Assembly: GCF_001542915.1 (NCBI RefSeq)
Contig: NZ_LNNH01000012.1
Span: 238,757-302,756 of the forward strand
Origin: Peribacillus simplex
GTDB lineage: Bacteria > Bacillota > Bacilli > Bacillales > DSM-1321
DNA: 64,000 bases
Direction of reading: 5' to 3'
Shown here: in pieces, positions 9,585 through 18,678 of the stretch
Layout of the letters: each line of letters starts with the position of its first letter
Numbering within the stretch: position 1 is the first letter of the stretch
Position numbers and translations under genes: made by a program
The notes under the pieces: generated by a model
Databases searched by the model: none
The model's input: only the letters and a program-made list of their open reading frames with translations
Told to the model about the DNA's origin: nothing

Positions 9585-10094
9585 TCAATTCGGCTTAGCT
9601 TTTGTTTTTAGCTGATCAATATATGCATATGCTTCATCAATTTCTTCAGGTGTGTATTTTTGTTTGCTTTTCAGTGTGAATACCTTCTCGGTGACTTCCT
9701 CTTTTTCAAGCGTGTCGAAATATAACACCGTTGAAACCAGCTCCAAGAATCGGGCATTCTGCTCATTCATATCATGTAAGCATGCCTCGAGGGCAGGCAT
9801 CTCCACTTCCTGTATGGATAGGAAATCCTGGCCCGCATCCGTTATGGAATAGCAATATTGATAATAGCCTGCCTTTTTTTCCCTTACCTCATTCAAGTAG
9901 CCCATCTCGCAAAGCTCTTCAATCCGTAAGGTCAGCTCCTCCGAATACGGTCCATAAAAATGAAATTGAAACTTCTCGTGGAACGGAAATGAAAGCTTTT
10001 TCGCGATATACACGATTTTTTGTAATTTTTTCCGCCCTGAGATTTCACCGGCAGTAGAAATTGCATTGATAATATTTGCATGATCCTTAAACAA
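9585..10094 (-). CDS. ywgA: YwgA family protein
   Basis: A 169-aa protein of the YwgA family, function unknown. The N-terminal half (ANIINAISTAGEISGRKKLQKIVYI) looks like a winged-helix fold, as found in phage-related GepA/YwgA-type proteins. It follows ywfO by about 30 nt and is probably its operon partner, as in B. subtilis. Confidence 0.8.
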   Translation of the reverse strand: MFKDHANIINAISTAGEISGRKKLQKIVYIAKKLSFPFHEKFQFHFYGPYSEELTLRIEELCEMGYLNEVREKKAGYYQYCYSITDAGQDFLSIQEVEMPALEACLHDMNEQNARFLELVSTVLYFDTLEKEEVTEKVFTLKSKQKYTPEEIDEAYAYIDQLKTKAKPN

Positions 10095-10126
10095 GGCTCG
10101 TCACTCCTCACCATAAATGTACCACT

Positions 10127-11434
10127 TCAATCCGATAGCTCCAAAAGCTCACGGATCTGTTTTTTTAAATTTTTCTTCGTCGATTCATCACGCAATATAT
10201 CTGCTGGATAGTACAGCTTATGATCCGTTCTTCTTTTGCCTGATATGGCGTCGACGATTTCGGATTCACGCGACAATTCACGAATTTCGCCATTATTTTT
10301 CAGCAAGTGAATCGGCAGTCTTTCCTCTTCCTCACCAGGACGGTAAAAATCATACGGCAGATCTGAAGAAGAATCGACGACGAGATAATAATCCGGATCG
10401 ATCCCTGCCTTTTTGAAAAGCGTCCTTAATTCCATCAATCTGTTCATCTGATTGTTCGAAGGATGGAATTCCACATATTTAAATAGTTTCCGGTTAACGA
10501 AGCGCGTGCATAAATCTTTTAAAATCGCATCGTTCTCCTCTTCCCAAGCCTCGAAGTAATAGAGCATCACCGCTTCATCCATTTTCAAGTAGTCAGCCAA
10601 GGTCACTTCCCCCTTGAACAATGAATAAAAATGATGCGGTTCCTGAGCAAATTCATAACCCGCTTCGTATAAATGCTTTGCTCTATGTAAGATCTTAGTG
10701 AGAATGACCTCTGCACTTCTCGTGACCGGATGGAAATAAACCTGCCAATACATTTGGTAGCGGCTCATGATATAATCTTCCACTGCATGCATCCCGCTTT
10801 GCTTGATCACGGCATGCTCTTCCCTCGGCCTCATGACCCGAAGCAGCCTTTCCATATCGAAGTGTCCATAGCTCACGCCGGTAAAGTAGGCATCACGCTG
10901 TAAATAGTCCATTCTATCAGCATCGATCTGACTGGAAATCAGGCTGACTACTAATTTGCCTTTATAGGTTTTTGCGATGACCTCAGCCACTTTTTTAGGA
11001 AAATCACGGCCTACCCTAAGGAGGATCTTATTCACTTCCGTGTCACCGACGATTATCTGCTGGGTGAATTGCTCATGGTCGAGGTCGAATACCTTTTCAA
11101 AAGAATGAGAGAAAGGTCCATGACCCAAATCATGCAGCAGGGCCGCGCACAATGATAGTAAACGTTCCTCCGGCTTCCATTCCGGCCTTCCCTCGAAGAC
11201 ATCATCGACGATCCTCCGGACAATCTCATAAACTCCAAGCGAATGGCTGAGCCGGCTATGCTCCGCACCATGAAAGGTCAAATACGTCGTTCCCAGCTGT
11301 TTGATCCTTCTAAGGCGCTGGAATTCCTTCGTTCCGATCAGATCCCATATAACCCGGTCACGAACATGTATATATCGGTGCACCGGGTCCTTGAATACTT
11401 TTTCTTCTTGTAATTTCTCGCGGGAATATTCCAT
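10127..11434 (-). CDS. ywfO: HD-domain phosphohydrolase, YwfO-like
   Basis: A 435-aa metal-dependent phosphohydrolase of the SAMHD1/dGTPase-like HD superfamily. The metal ligands are visible as H(SLGVYEIV), the HD pair in LLHDLGHGPFSHSFE (about residues 95-110) and the distal aspartate in IDADRMDYLQRD (about 175). YwfO-type enzymes hydrolyse nucleoside triphosphates; the exact substrate here is inferred only. It is upstream of ywgA. Confidence 0.88.
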   Translation of the reverse strand: MEYSREKLQEEKVFKDPVHRYIHVRDRVIWDLIGTKEFQRLRRIKQLGTTYLTFHGAEHSRLSHSLGVYEIVRRIVDDVFEGRPEWKPEERLLSLCAALLHDLGHGPFSHSFEKVFDLDHEQFTQQIIVGDTEVNKILLRVGRDFPKKVAEVIAKTYKGKLVVSLISSQIDADRMDYLQRDAYFTGVSYGHFDMERLLRVMRPREEHAVIKQSGMHAVEDYIMSRYQMYWQVYFHPVTRSAEVILTKILHRAKHLYEAGYEFAQEPHHFYSLFKGEVTLADYLKMDEAVMLYYFEAWEEENDAILKDLCTRFVNRKLFKYVEFHPSNNQMNRLMELRTLFKKAGIDPDYYLVVDSSSDLPYDFYRPGEEEERLPIHLLKNNGEIRELSRESEIVDAISGKRRTDHKLYYPADILRDESTKKNLKKQIRELLELSD

Positions 11435-11657
11435 GAACTACCCTCTTTTTTCATAGTCTCGATGCATCCATTATATCGCGTTTTGACAAAAAACCCTAAC
11501 TATCCCCTTGCTAGCAAGCGGGGGCATTCTGTAAGAAAACGGAAGATTCCATTTGGTTTTGCCCCAAAAATAAGGAAATAAAAAATCACCGCAGTTTGTT
11601 TCAATCCGGGTGATGTCAGCCTGTTCATTTTATTAAAAAAGCAATCCTGCATGGATC

Positions 11658-11879
11658 CTACTTTAGTTTTTTATTGATTTTATCTAGTAACTCGTCTTCT
11701 GTCGGTGCAGCAACCGGACGGTTATTGACAAAGGCAAATGATTTCTTTCTGCCTGGACCGCAATAGGATTGGCAGCCCACTTCAATTTTCGCGTCGGGAT
11801 CAAGCTTTTCAAGACGGGGGATCAACGTCTTAATATTCACCGCCAAGCAATCATCGCACACCCTGAATTCATTGGACAT
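11658..11879 (-). CDS. Small cysteine protein, DUF1450-like
   Basis: A 73-aa protein with CDDC near residue 8 and [11 protein letters not shown] near residue 38, similar to the DUF1450/YuzB-like family with a thioredoxin-like [2Fe-2S] ferredoxin look. The function is unknown. It is monocistronic between ywfO and rsfA on the minus strand. The four cysteines suggest metal or cluster binding, but this is inference. Confidence 0.75.
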   Translation of the reverse strand: MSNEFRVCDDCLAVNIKTLIPRLEKLDPDAKIEVGCQSYCGPGRKKSFAFVNNRPVAAPTEDELLDKINKKLK

Positions 11880-12158
11880 CCTCCGGTCACCATCCTTCCC
11901 ATAACAAACTATTTATTCATCCAATTATATGGCTAAAAGGTATTTTACCGCTTCTACCTATGAATATCAAGTGGACTTGATGAGCGAAAAGGATGGGAAA
12001 AGACGTAATCAGTCAAAAAACTAGTATCCTTTCAACCTTTTTGTATAAAAAATCCAGAATTTGTCCAAAATGCTAGTAGAACACAGCTTAAATCATGGCC
12101 ACACGATCTTTTATATAGTTATTCATTTGAAAAGTTACCAGAAAGGGAGTATGTAGAA

Positions 12159-12905
12159 ATGAAGGTTCGTCAAGACGCATGGACAGAAGAAGATGATTTG
12201 CTTTTGGCAGAAACGGTATTGCGCCATGTGCGGGAAGGAAGCACTCAGCTGAATGCATTTGAAGAAGTAGGAGATAAGCTGAATCGCACCTCTGCCGCCT
12301 GCGGATTCCGCTGGAATGCGGTGGTCCGCCATAATTATGATAAAGCGCTATCCCTTGCCAAGAAACAGCGGAAGCAGCGGCAAAGGATCCTTGGAAAGGA
12401 TCAAGCAGCGAAAAAACGGCTTCTTTATACACCGCCTACCCCTACCATATCCGACATAATGGTTCCCCAAGTGCAAGAAGAGGAGCTAGAGTTGGAAATG
12501 GAAGCCGATGCTAGCAGTTATGAGGCTGCTGAAGAATTCGTGGTGGCCGAAGCCTTGGCGCCTAGGGTCCACAATGCGCCAGTATCCACGGAAAGGGCCC
12601 TGAACCTCGATACCGTCATCGCCTACCTTGAATCTATGAATGGGCGTACGCTTCAGGCAGAAGTATTAAAAACCGAAAATGAAAGATTGAAGCTTGAAAT
12701 CAAGGGTCTGAAAAAACGAAATGAAGAGCTCGAGAATAAAATCAGCCATCTCGAACAAAATAGTGGCTTGATGCAGGAAGATTATGAGACTTTGATGAAT
12801 ATCATGAATCGGGCAAGAAAACTCGTTTTGTTAGAGGAAGAGGAGCGCCCGGCAACGAAATTCAAAATGGATCGGAATGGAAATTTGGAAAAAATGGCTG
12901 AATGA
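12159..12905 (+). CDS. rsfA: Prespore regulator RsfA
   Basis: A 248-aa transcriptional regulator. The N-terminal Myb/SANT-like DNA-binding domain is visible (residues 1-60, [20 protein letters not shown] and a W in GFRWNAVV). An acidic linker follows, then a C-terminal coiled coil (about 170-215, repeated E-N-E-R-L-K heptads). B. subtilis RsfA (YwfN) modulates sigma-F-dependent forespore genes and sits next to ywfO, as here. Start: GAAAGGGAG lies about 10 nt upstream of ATG 12159. I searched by eye for a sigma-F promoter and found none that I would defend. Confidence 0.9.
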   Translation: MKVRQDAWTEEDDLLLAETVLRHVREGSTQLNAFEEVGDKLNRTSAACGFRWNAVVRHNYDKALSLAKKQRKQRQRILGKDQAAKKRLLYTPPTPTISDIMVPQVQEEELELEMEADASSYEAAEEFVVAEALAPRVHNAPVSTERALNLDTVIAYLESMNGRTLQAEVLKTENERLKLEIKGLKKRNEELENKISHLEQNSGLMQEDYETLMNIMNRARKLVLLEEEERPATKFKMDRNGNLEKMAE

Positions 12906-13046
12906 TGAAATAATGTGGAGCGCATGTTTGCCCGACCACATGAGGATGGCCGATACTAAATAAATCGATCGGAAAAGGAGTCTGGAGTAAGGCTCTTTTT
13001 CTCCTTATCCAAGTTTCAGTGAATGATAAAATCGTATGAAGTGAAC

Positions 13047-13078
13047 AAAGCCGTTCCTGAACTTACAGGGACGGCTTT
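13047..13078 (-). terminator. Terminator of pta-lipL
   Basis: The stem aaagccgt...acggcttt with internal cctg/cagg pairing lies just after lipL and is followed on the minus strand by gttc and further T-rich sequence. Confidence 0.65.
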
Positions 13079-13084
13079 CAACAT

Positions 13085-13933
13085 TCAAACATTCAATGAA
13101 GCAAATACTTTGTCATTCCGCTCCAACACTCTTGTCAAGTAGGCCTCATATAACGGCCATTCCCCTGGGGAAAGCGTGTCCGAGAATATCCTTCCGCTAT
13201 GCTCCTTCAATACATTGAGGAACCTGAGCATCACATCCTGGACACTCAATTGCACATCCAGCAATTCCGAAAGGGACGCCATTACAGAAGGGACGATAGC
13301 CGGATAAGCGAATTTCGTTTCCGCATTGCCTTTCGCTGCCTCATAAAAACCTTTCACGAGACTGGCGCGCTCGGCCCCGCTTCCATTGACGCACAAATAG
13401 ATTTGCACCGCTACCCCATTGCGGATCCTGCGTTGGGATATGCCAGCAAACTTTTGCCCATTTATGCTTAAATCATAACTTCCCGGACAGTAGGAGCCGA
13501 CGATTTCCCTTGCCTCCATCTTGACCGGGAAATCGGCGAACATCAATTGAACAAGCTCCCACATCGCATCGTAGCCACGATTGATTTCAATTTTTTGCTC
13601 GTTTTCAGGGAAAATGAGCGAGAGATTAAGGACCCCCTCGTCCAACACGACGGCCAGCCCCCCGGAATTGCGGACAATGGCCTGGAAACCGTGTTCCTCT
13701 AAATGACCCAAACCCTTCTTGAGAAAAGGCAGCTTCGTGTCCTGAATGCCCATGACGACGGTTCGATGGTGCACCCACGCCCTAGCTACGGGCACTGAGT
13801 TACCTGAACCGACGGAAGCACATAATGTATCATCCATTGCAAAGGATTCCAGAGCCGGGAACTGGGGACCAACGGAAGATTGATCTATCACCCGCCACTC
13901 TTGCTGCATTAATAATGAACCTGTTTCACTCAT
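13085..13933 (-). CDS. lipL: Octanoyl-[GcvH]:protein N-octanoyltransferase
   Basis: Amidotransferase of the lipoate protein ligase superfamily that moves octanoyl from GcvH to the E2 subunits of 2-oxoacid dehydrogenases (B. subtilis YwfL). The 282-aa protein has the conserved cysteine nucleophile in [19 protein letters not shown] (about residue 148), followed by the family lysine and the SQRR segment. It starts 35 nt downstream of pta and shares its terminator, so it links lipoylation with acetyl-phosphate/acetyl-CoA metabolism in one transcript. Confidence 0.92.
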   Translation of the reverse strand: MSETGSLLMQQEWRVIDQSSVGPQFPALESFAMDDTLCASVGSGNSVPVARAWVHHRTVVMGIQDTKLPFLKKGLGHLEEHGFQAIVRNSGGLAVVLDEGVLNLSLIFPENEQKIEINRGYDAMWELVQLMFADFPVKMEAREIVGSYCPGSYDLSINGQKFAGISQRRIRNGVAVQIYLCVNGSGAERASLVKGFYEAAKGNAETKFAYPAIVPSVMASLSELLDVQLSVQDVMLRFLNVLKEHSGRIFSDTLSPGEWPLYEAYLTRVLERNDKVFASLNV

Positions 13934-13968
13934 AGAAATCTCCCTTTACATGTTATCTAAGGAACCGC

Positions 13969-14955
13969 TTATTGGTACTGGGCCGCAAACCCCTGCGCCG
14001 CTGTAATGACGGCCAGTTTATATACATCCTCTTCATTGCATCCCCTTGAAAGATCATTCACAGGCCGGTTCAGACCTTGAAGGATCGGGCCGACCGCTTC
14101 GAAGCCACCTAAACGCTGGACCATCTTATAGCTGATGTTCCCTGCTTCGAGGCTTGGGAAAATGAAAACATTGGCATCTCCTTGAATAAGGGAATCCGGC
14201 GCTTTTTGTCTTGCCACCGAAGGAACGAACGCCGCATCAAACTGGAATTCACCGTCGAGGATGATTTCCCGATCGATTTCTTTCGCTAAATCGACAGCAT
14301 CGACGACTTTCTGTGTTTCAGGCGAAACGGCAGATCCCTTCGTCGAAAAGCTCAGCAGTGCCACGCGCGGTTCGATATCGAACATTTGAGCAGTCTTGGC
14401 ACTTTCAATGGCAATTTCGGCAAGATCTTGGGAAGTGGGGTTTATATTAATTGCACAATCAGCGAACACATATCTTTCCTCGCCACGGACCATGATGAAG
14501 ACTCCCGATGTCTTTTGGACGCCTGGCTTAGTTTTAATGATCTGCAGTGCGGGACGAACCGTGTCGGCCGTGGAATGCGCCGCACCGCTTACCATTCCGT
14601 GTGCCAGTTTCATGTGGACGAGCATCGTTCCGAAATAGTTCTCATCCCTTAACATTTCACGTGCTTGTTCGACTGTCGCTTTACCGGCACGGACCTTTAC
14701 AAACGCTTCTACCATTTCATCCATCATGATGTAATTCTTCGGATCATATATTTCGATTGCATCAAGGGCGATTTTCAATCCCCTGGCCTTTTCGGAAATC
14801 AATTCGATATCCCCGATCAATACAGGTGTAACCAGTTTTGCTTTGGCAAGCCTGCCTGCGGCTCCCAAAATCCGTTCATCCGAACCTTCTGGAAAAACGA
14901 TCTTTAAATTATGACCCATAACTTTTGATTCCAACATTTCAAATAAATTGCTCAC
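13969..14955 (-). CDS. pta: Phosphate acetyltransferase
   Basis: Interconverts acetyl-CoA and acetyl phosphate. The GTG start at 14955 is chosen because AAGGAGG lies 6-8 nt upstream and the protein then begins (M)SNLFEMLESK like B. subtilis Pta. This gives 328 aa; a longer in-frame extension lacks a ribosome site. Family motifs include IVFPEG near the N-terminus, SGAAHSTADTVRPALQIIK (about 130), FVFPSLEAGN-like IFPSLEAGN (about 270) and GPILQGLNRPVNDLSRGC. It is followed by lipL. Confidence 0.95.
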   Translation of the reverse strand: MSNLFEMLESKVMGHNLKIVFPEGSDERILGAAGRLAKAKLVTPVLIGDIELISEKARGLKIALDAIEIYDPKNYIMMDEMVEAFVKVRAGKATVEQAREMLRDENYFGTMLVHMKLAHGMVSGAAHSTADTVRPALQIIKTKPGVQKTSGVFIMVRGEERYVFADCAININPTSQDLAEIAIESAKTAQMFDIEPRVALLSFSTKGSAVSPETQKVVDAVDLAKEIDREIILDGEFQFDAAFVPSVARQKAPDSLIQGDANVFIFPSLEAGNISYKMVQRLGGFEAVGPILQGLNRPVNDLSRGCNEEDVYKLAVITAAQGFAAQYQ

Positions 14956-15177
14956 TGGCGCTTCCTCCTTTTTAGATACGTTTCCCCTGATTGCACTATG
15001 TTTAATCATTGAACCATTCTTTCCTACCCTGCCTTTTTTAGAATACTCCAGCGGCCCGCTAAATTCCAGCCACATCTCAGCACCGAAAACAGTGATGGCG
15101 TTTGCGGGTTGACCTAAATTTCCTTATACTGAAACTATGTTATATTAAAGCTATAATAAGACTTAGGAGTGATCGTA

Positions 15178-15927
15178 ATGAGTGAAGCAGCACAAACACT
15201 GGACGGCTGGTATTGTTTACATGATTTCCGCCTGATCGATTGGGCATCTTGGAAAACGTTATCAAGTGACGAACGCCAACTAGCCATCTCGGAGTTCCAA
15301 GGTTTACTCGATAAATGGAATATGACCCAAAGCGACAACGAAGGCAGCCATGCCCTATATTCCATCGTTGGCCAGAAAGCGGACTTCATGCTTATGTTTG
15401 CCCGCCCGACAATGGAAGAATTGAATGCAATCGAAAATGAATTCAATAAAACGAAGCTTGCCGAATATTCCATTCCGGCTTATTCATACGTTTCAGTGGT
15501 GGAGCTAAGCAATTACCTTGCAGGAGGAGATGGTGAGGACCCTTATCAGAACCCTCATGTACGTTCCAGACTGTATCCGATCCTGCCAAAGGCGAAACAT
15601 GTTTGCTTCTATCCAATGGACAAGCGCCGTGAAGGCGATGACAACTGGTATATGCTTTCCATGGAAGAACGCAAAGGCTTAATGCGTTCACATGGCTTGA
15701 TCGGCCGCAGTTATGCTGGCAAGGTAAAACAAATCATTTCCGGCTCGGTCGGTTTTGACGACTATGAATGGGGCGTAACACTTTTCGCGGATGACGTCCT
15801 TCAATTCAAGAAATTAATTTATGAAATGCGTTTTGATGAAGTGAGCGCCCGTTACGCTGCGTTCGGCTCTTTCTTTGTAGGCAATATTCTGCCTGAAGAA
15901 AACATAGCCTCTTTCCTCTACGTATAG
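15178..15927 (+). CDS. hemQ: Coproheme decarboxylase HemQ
   Basis: Converts iron-coproporphyrin III to protoheme in the Gram-positive coproporphyrin-dependent heme pathway (formerly YwfI, chlorite dismutase fold). The 249-aa protein starts at ATG 15178 with AGGAG 9 nt upstream; GTG 15169 in frame lies inside that site. The conserved tyrosine in [14 protein letters not shown] (about residue 145) and the histidine in [14 protein letters not shown] (about 170), which bind substrate and heme iron in the family, are present. It is divergent from pta and ends at a strong terminator. Confidence 0.95.
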   Translation: MSEAAQTLDGWYCLHDFRLIDWASWKTLSSDERQLAISEFQGLLDKWNMTQSDNEGSHALYSIVGQKADFMLMFARPTMEELNAIENEFNKTKLAEYSIPAYSYVSVVELSNYLAGGDGEDPYQNPHVRSRLYPILPKAKHVCFYPMDKRREGDDNWYMLSMEERKGLMRSHGLIGRSYAGKVKQIISGSVGFDDYEWGVTLFADDVLQFKKLIYEMRFDEVSARYAAFGSFFVGNILPEENIASFLYV

Positions 15928-15935
15928 GATACTTT

Positions 15936-15968
15936 AGCTTCCGGCTTCCGGAAGCTTTTCTCTTTTTT
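15936..15968 (+). terminator. Terminator of hemQ
   Basis: A perfect 9-bp stem (agcttccgg / ccggaagct) with a 3-nt loop is followed by ttttctctttttt, 9 nt after the hemQ stop. Confidence 0.9.
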
Positions 15969-16320
15969 CACCTCCCTCCTTTTTATTTTCCCCAGCTATG
16001 GAATAAATCCAACACACATCCCATACATTTTCAATAGTGATGAATGTAATTTTTACCGGCTCATTCGACGTTTCAGGAAAAGAAAACAAGGCAACGCCTA
16101 AATCCAGCGAGGTGAAGGAACGTTACTTCTATTTAGATTACGTTTAGCGGATATCACTTTACCCGCGTAAACCAGGAAAGGCAACGTTATGTATCGCTTA
16201 AAATTCATTGTGGGTTTTTAAGCTGCCGGGGATTGTATCGAGCGGTCGCTATAAATCGCACTGTTGCTTCAAGTACTCGGATTTTCGCCACCAAAATCAA
16301 AAAGCCTTGAACTTTAGGAG
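15969..16320. other. Intergenic region upstream of gerQ
   Basis: About 350 nt carry no credible gene. A catacatt word with a distant ata at 16000-16030 resembles a sigma-E -10 element, which would fit the mother-cell expression known for gerQ, but it is 300 nt from the start codon and I do not call it. Confidence 0.35.
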
Positions 16321-16328
16321 GGAATGCA

Positions 16329-16847
16329 ATGTCACAAAATAATCCTTATGGTAACTACCCGTATGGTGGAAGCCCCTATTACCCGAATGAAAACAATGAG
16401 TCCAGCCAGCGGCAGCAGACACCATACCAGCAACAACAGTCTTTTCCGCAGCAAGCCTATCAACAGCCGGCATACCAGCCACAACAGCCAACCATAGCCG
16501 GCACGCCGCAGCAGATCCCGATGCCGATGAATCAATCGACATCCGGACCACAGGTACCTGGCATGCTTCCAGTCGAAGCATCATACATCGAAAACATCCT
16601 GCGTTTGAACAAAGGGAAATTAGCGACCGTTTATACAACATTTGAAAATAATAAGGAATGGAATGCAAAGATCTTCAAAGGAATCATCGAAGCTGCAGGA
16701 CGTGACCATTTGATCATAAGCGACCCGCAAACCGGCAAACGGTATTTAATCCCGATGGTGTACTTGGACTACATTACCTTTGATGAAGAAATCGAATACG
16801 ACTATCCATATGGAGGCGCAGGGCTTGCCACCTATTCGCCAAGGTGA
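16329..16847 (+). CDS. gerQ: Spore coat protein GerQ
   Basis: Coat protein (B. subtilis YwdL) needed for localisation of the cortex lytic enzyme CwlJ and cross-linked by transglutaminase Tgl. The 172-aa protein has a low-complexity Gln/Pro/Tyr-rich N-terminal half (residues 1-75, many QQ and PQQ words, suitable for cross-linking) and a conserved globular C-terminal half (PVEASYIENILRLNKGKLAT onward, DHLIISDPQTGKRYLIPMVYLDYITF). TAGGAGGG lies 8 nt upstream of ATG. It is monocistronic, ending at the terminator at 16861-16900. Confidence 0.93.
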   Translation: MSQNNPYGNYPYGGSPYYPNENNESSQRQQTPYQQQQSFPQQAYQQPAYQPQQPTIAGTPQQIPMPMNQSTSGPQVPGMLPVEASYIENILRLNKGKLATVYTTFENNKEWNAKIFKGIIEAAGRDHLIISDPQTGKRYLIPMVYLDYITFDEEIEYDYPYGGAGLATYSPR

Positions 16848-16860
16848 ATGAGATGATAAA

Positions 16861-16900
16861 AAAGGGGCCTCAGAATCGTATCGATTTTGAGGCCCTTTTT
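16861..16900. terminator. Bidirectional terminator between gerQ and ywdK
   Basis: A long stem (aaaggggcctcagaatcg / cgattttgaggcccttttt) with a 3-nt loop and A- and T-runs lies between the convergent genes gerQ and ywdK. Confidence 0.9.
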
Positions 16901-16926
16901 CATGGAGATGTTTTTTGATCCTGCCC

Positions 16927-17295
16927 TTACAAGTACTTATAGGCAGCAATGACCATCAATACCCAAGCTGCCAAGAACGACACTCCGCCAAGCGGTGTGA
17001 TGGCGCCTAACACCTTGATCTGCGTGACGCTTAGAACGAACAGGCTTCCGGAAAAGAGGATGATTCCGATTAACATAAGCCAGCCAGACCAATTGACTAA
17101 CGGGCTTGAGATTTTTCCAGCCAATAAACCGATTACTAATAAACCGACCGCATGGAACATTTGATATTGAACGGCCGTTTGCCATGTTTCCAAATATTTA
17201 TCGGGTATCTTCCCTTCGAGCCCATGGGCACCGAATGCACCTAGTGCGACAGCAATGAACCCATTGATTGCACCTAAAATGATGAACAGTTTCAC
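16927..17295 (-). CDS. ywdK: DUF423 membrane protein YwdK
   Basis: A 122-aa integral membrane protein of DUF423 with four predicted hydrophobic helices and the N-terminal family sequence GAINGFIAVALGAFGAHGLEG. Its function is unknown. It belongs to the minus-strand ung-ywdI-ywdK group, as in B. subtilis. Confidence 0.9.
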   Translation of the reverse strand: MKLFIILGAINGFIAVALGAFGAHGLEGKIPDKYLETWQTAVQYQMFHAVGLLVIGLLAGKISSPLVNWSGWLMLIGIILFSGSLFVLSVTQIKVLGAITPLGGVSFLAAWVLMVIAAYKYL

Positions 17296-17321
17296 TATGA
17301 TTTCGCTTCCCTTCGCTGCTT

Positions 17322-17576
17322 TTAAAAATCGAATAAAGACTCTCCATTGGCTTCATCCATTTTGACCGGCTCTACATTCGGTGTAGCCGTCATGATGGGC
17401 TGAGACAATGTGATTGGCTTCGAAATGCCGCTTCCCACTTTTTCATCAACCATTACTTCACATAAGGCTTTAATGGCAATGACATATCCCTGCACCTTAT
17501 CCTCTGAGTTTGCCTGCTTTGCCTTCGAAGCAAGCTCTTCGATTTTATCCAGCATTTTTCTTGAAGAAATATCCAA
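17322..17576 (-). CDS. ywdI: YwdI-like small protein
   Basis: A small soluble protein (84 aa with the chosen start), helical N-terminus and conserved C-terminus DEANGESLFDF, matching the YwdI/DUF5327 family by memory and position. I start it at TTG 17576: GAGGTG lies 5 nt upstream and the homologous family begins at this ISS..LDKI segment, while the upstream ATGs in frame (17639, 17591) lack ribosome sites. Function unknown. It lies between ung and ywdK. Confidence 0.7.
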   Translation of the reverse strand: MDISSRKMLDKIEELASKAKQANSEDKVQGYVIAIKALCEVMVDEKVGSGISKPITLSQPIMTATPNVEPVKMDEANGESLFDF

Positions 17577-17661
17577 ATTTTCCACCTCGTCCATATACAG
17601 GTCAAAACTTTCATCACTAGCATAGCAAAAATCAAGCAAGAAAACACCTTTGTAAAACCTA

Positions 17662-17835
17662 CTACTTCATATTTTTCTTGGCTGTAAATTCGAGGCACAC
17701 CTGCCCCGATGATCTAAACACATCAAGAGACGGCAGGTTTGCGGTTTTGAATGGAAAGGCGCGGCACCCTTTTGGAAAGTTGGGATCCCACGTGACGTAA
17801 AAATGACGGCACGACATACAATTCACCCGCTTCAT
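17662..17835 (-). CDS. Small CxxC protein translationally coupled to ung
   Basis: A 57-aa protein beginning [18 protein letters not shown], with CMSC near residue 6, a further GC at about residue 23 and VCLEF near residue 48, which looks like a small zinc-binding fold. Its ATG overlaps the ung stop codon (ATGA at 17832-17835), so translation is coupled. Databases often label such proteins as uracil-DNA glycosylase by neighbourhood; the sequence itself has no glycosylase motif. The role is unknown, plausibly a partner of Ung or a separate zinc protein. Confidence 0.75.
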   Translation of the reverse strand: MKRVNCMSCRHFYVTWDPNFPKGCRAFPFKTANLPSLDVFRSSGQVCLEFTAKKNMK

Positions 17836-18530
17836 GTTCCTTTTCGACTCATCGCACCCGAGATTTCCCAATCAATGGGCGATTCCCCCATTTCCATAAG
17901 AAATTGATTGGTTTTGGAAAACGGTTTGCTGCCAAAGAACCCACGGGAAGCCGAGAGCGGACTCGGATGCACGGATGTAATGATTTTATGGCGGCTTTCA
18001 TCAATCAAAGGGATCTTCGTTTGTGCCGGTTTCCCCCATAAGATAAAAACGATCGGTTTCTGCCGCTCACTCAGCAGGCGGATGACTTGATTCGTAAAGT
18101 TTTCCCACCCTTTTCCCCGGTGTGAGTGCGCTTCTCCTTCACGGACAGTCAAGACGGTATTCAAAAGAAGCACACCTTGTTTTGCCCACTCAACAAGGTA
18201 TCCCTCATCTGGAATGTCAATGCCTAAATCAGCATGCAGTTCCTTAAAGATGTTTCTTAATGAAGGCGGAATGCGCACCTCCGGTTTAACGGAAAAGCTA
18301 AGGCCATGCGCTTGATCGGGCCCATGGTAAGGATCCTGCCCAAGAATGACGACCTTCACGTTTTCATAGGCCGTATAGTGAAGTGCATTGAAAATATCGT
18401 CCTGATCCGGATGAATGACCTGCTCTTTGTACTCTCGCTTTATGAATTCCCTTAGCTCCTGGTAATATTCTTTTTTGAATTCCTCTTTCAATAGAGGCCA
18501 CCAATCATTTGTTAATATTTGCTTTTCCAT
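17832..18530 (-). CDS. ung: Uracil-DNA glycosylase
   Basis: Family 1 UDG that removes uracil from DNA to start base-excision repair. The catalytic water-activating motif [16 protein letters not shown] (aspartate near residue 65) and the C-terminal [13 protein letters not shown] motif are intact. The start is placed at ATG 18530 (232 aa), because GGGG lies 8 nt upstream, whereas ATG 18536 is only 2 nt from it. The next gene overlaps its stop. Confidence 0.96.
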   Translation of the reverse strand: MEKQILTNDWWPLLKEEFKKEYYQELREFIKREYKEQVIHPDQDDIFNALHYTAYENVKVVILGQDPYHGPDQAHGLSFSVKPEVRIPPSLRNIFKELHADLGIDIPDEGYLVEWAKQGVLLLNTVLTVREGEAHSHRGKGWENFTNQVIRLLSERQKPIVFILWGKPAQTKIPLIDESRHKIITSVHPSPLSASRGFFGSKPFSKTNQFLMEMGESPIDWEISGAMSRKGT

Positions 18531-18678
18531 ATGCATAGCCCCTTTCTTCTTTTAGACTATATTATAACAAACGAACGGCCTTCGCCTTTTTGATAGACCA
18601 TGATATATGTTTCTTTATACCCCTTAATTGGGAAAACAGATAGTTAGCAAGCAATTTAACCATGTTGGAGGATTCCCT

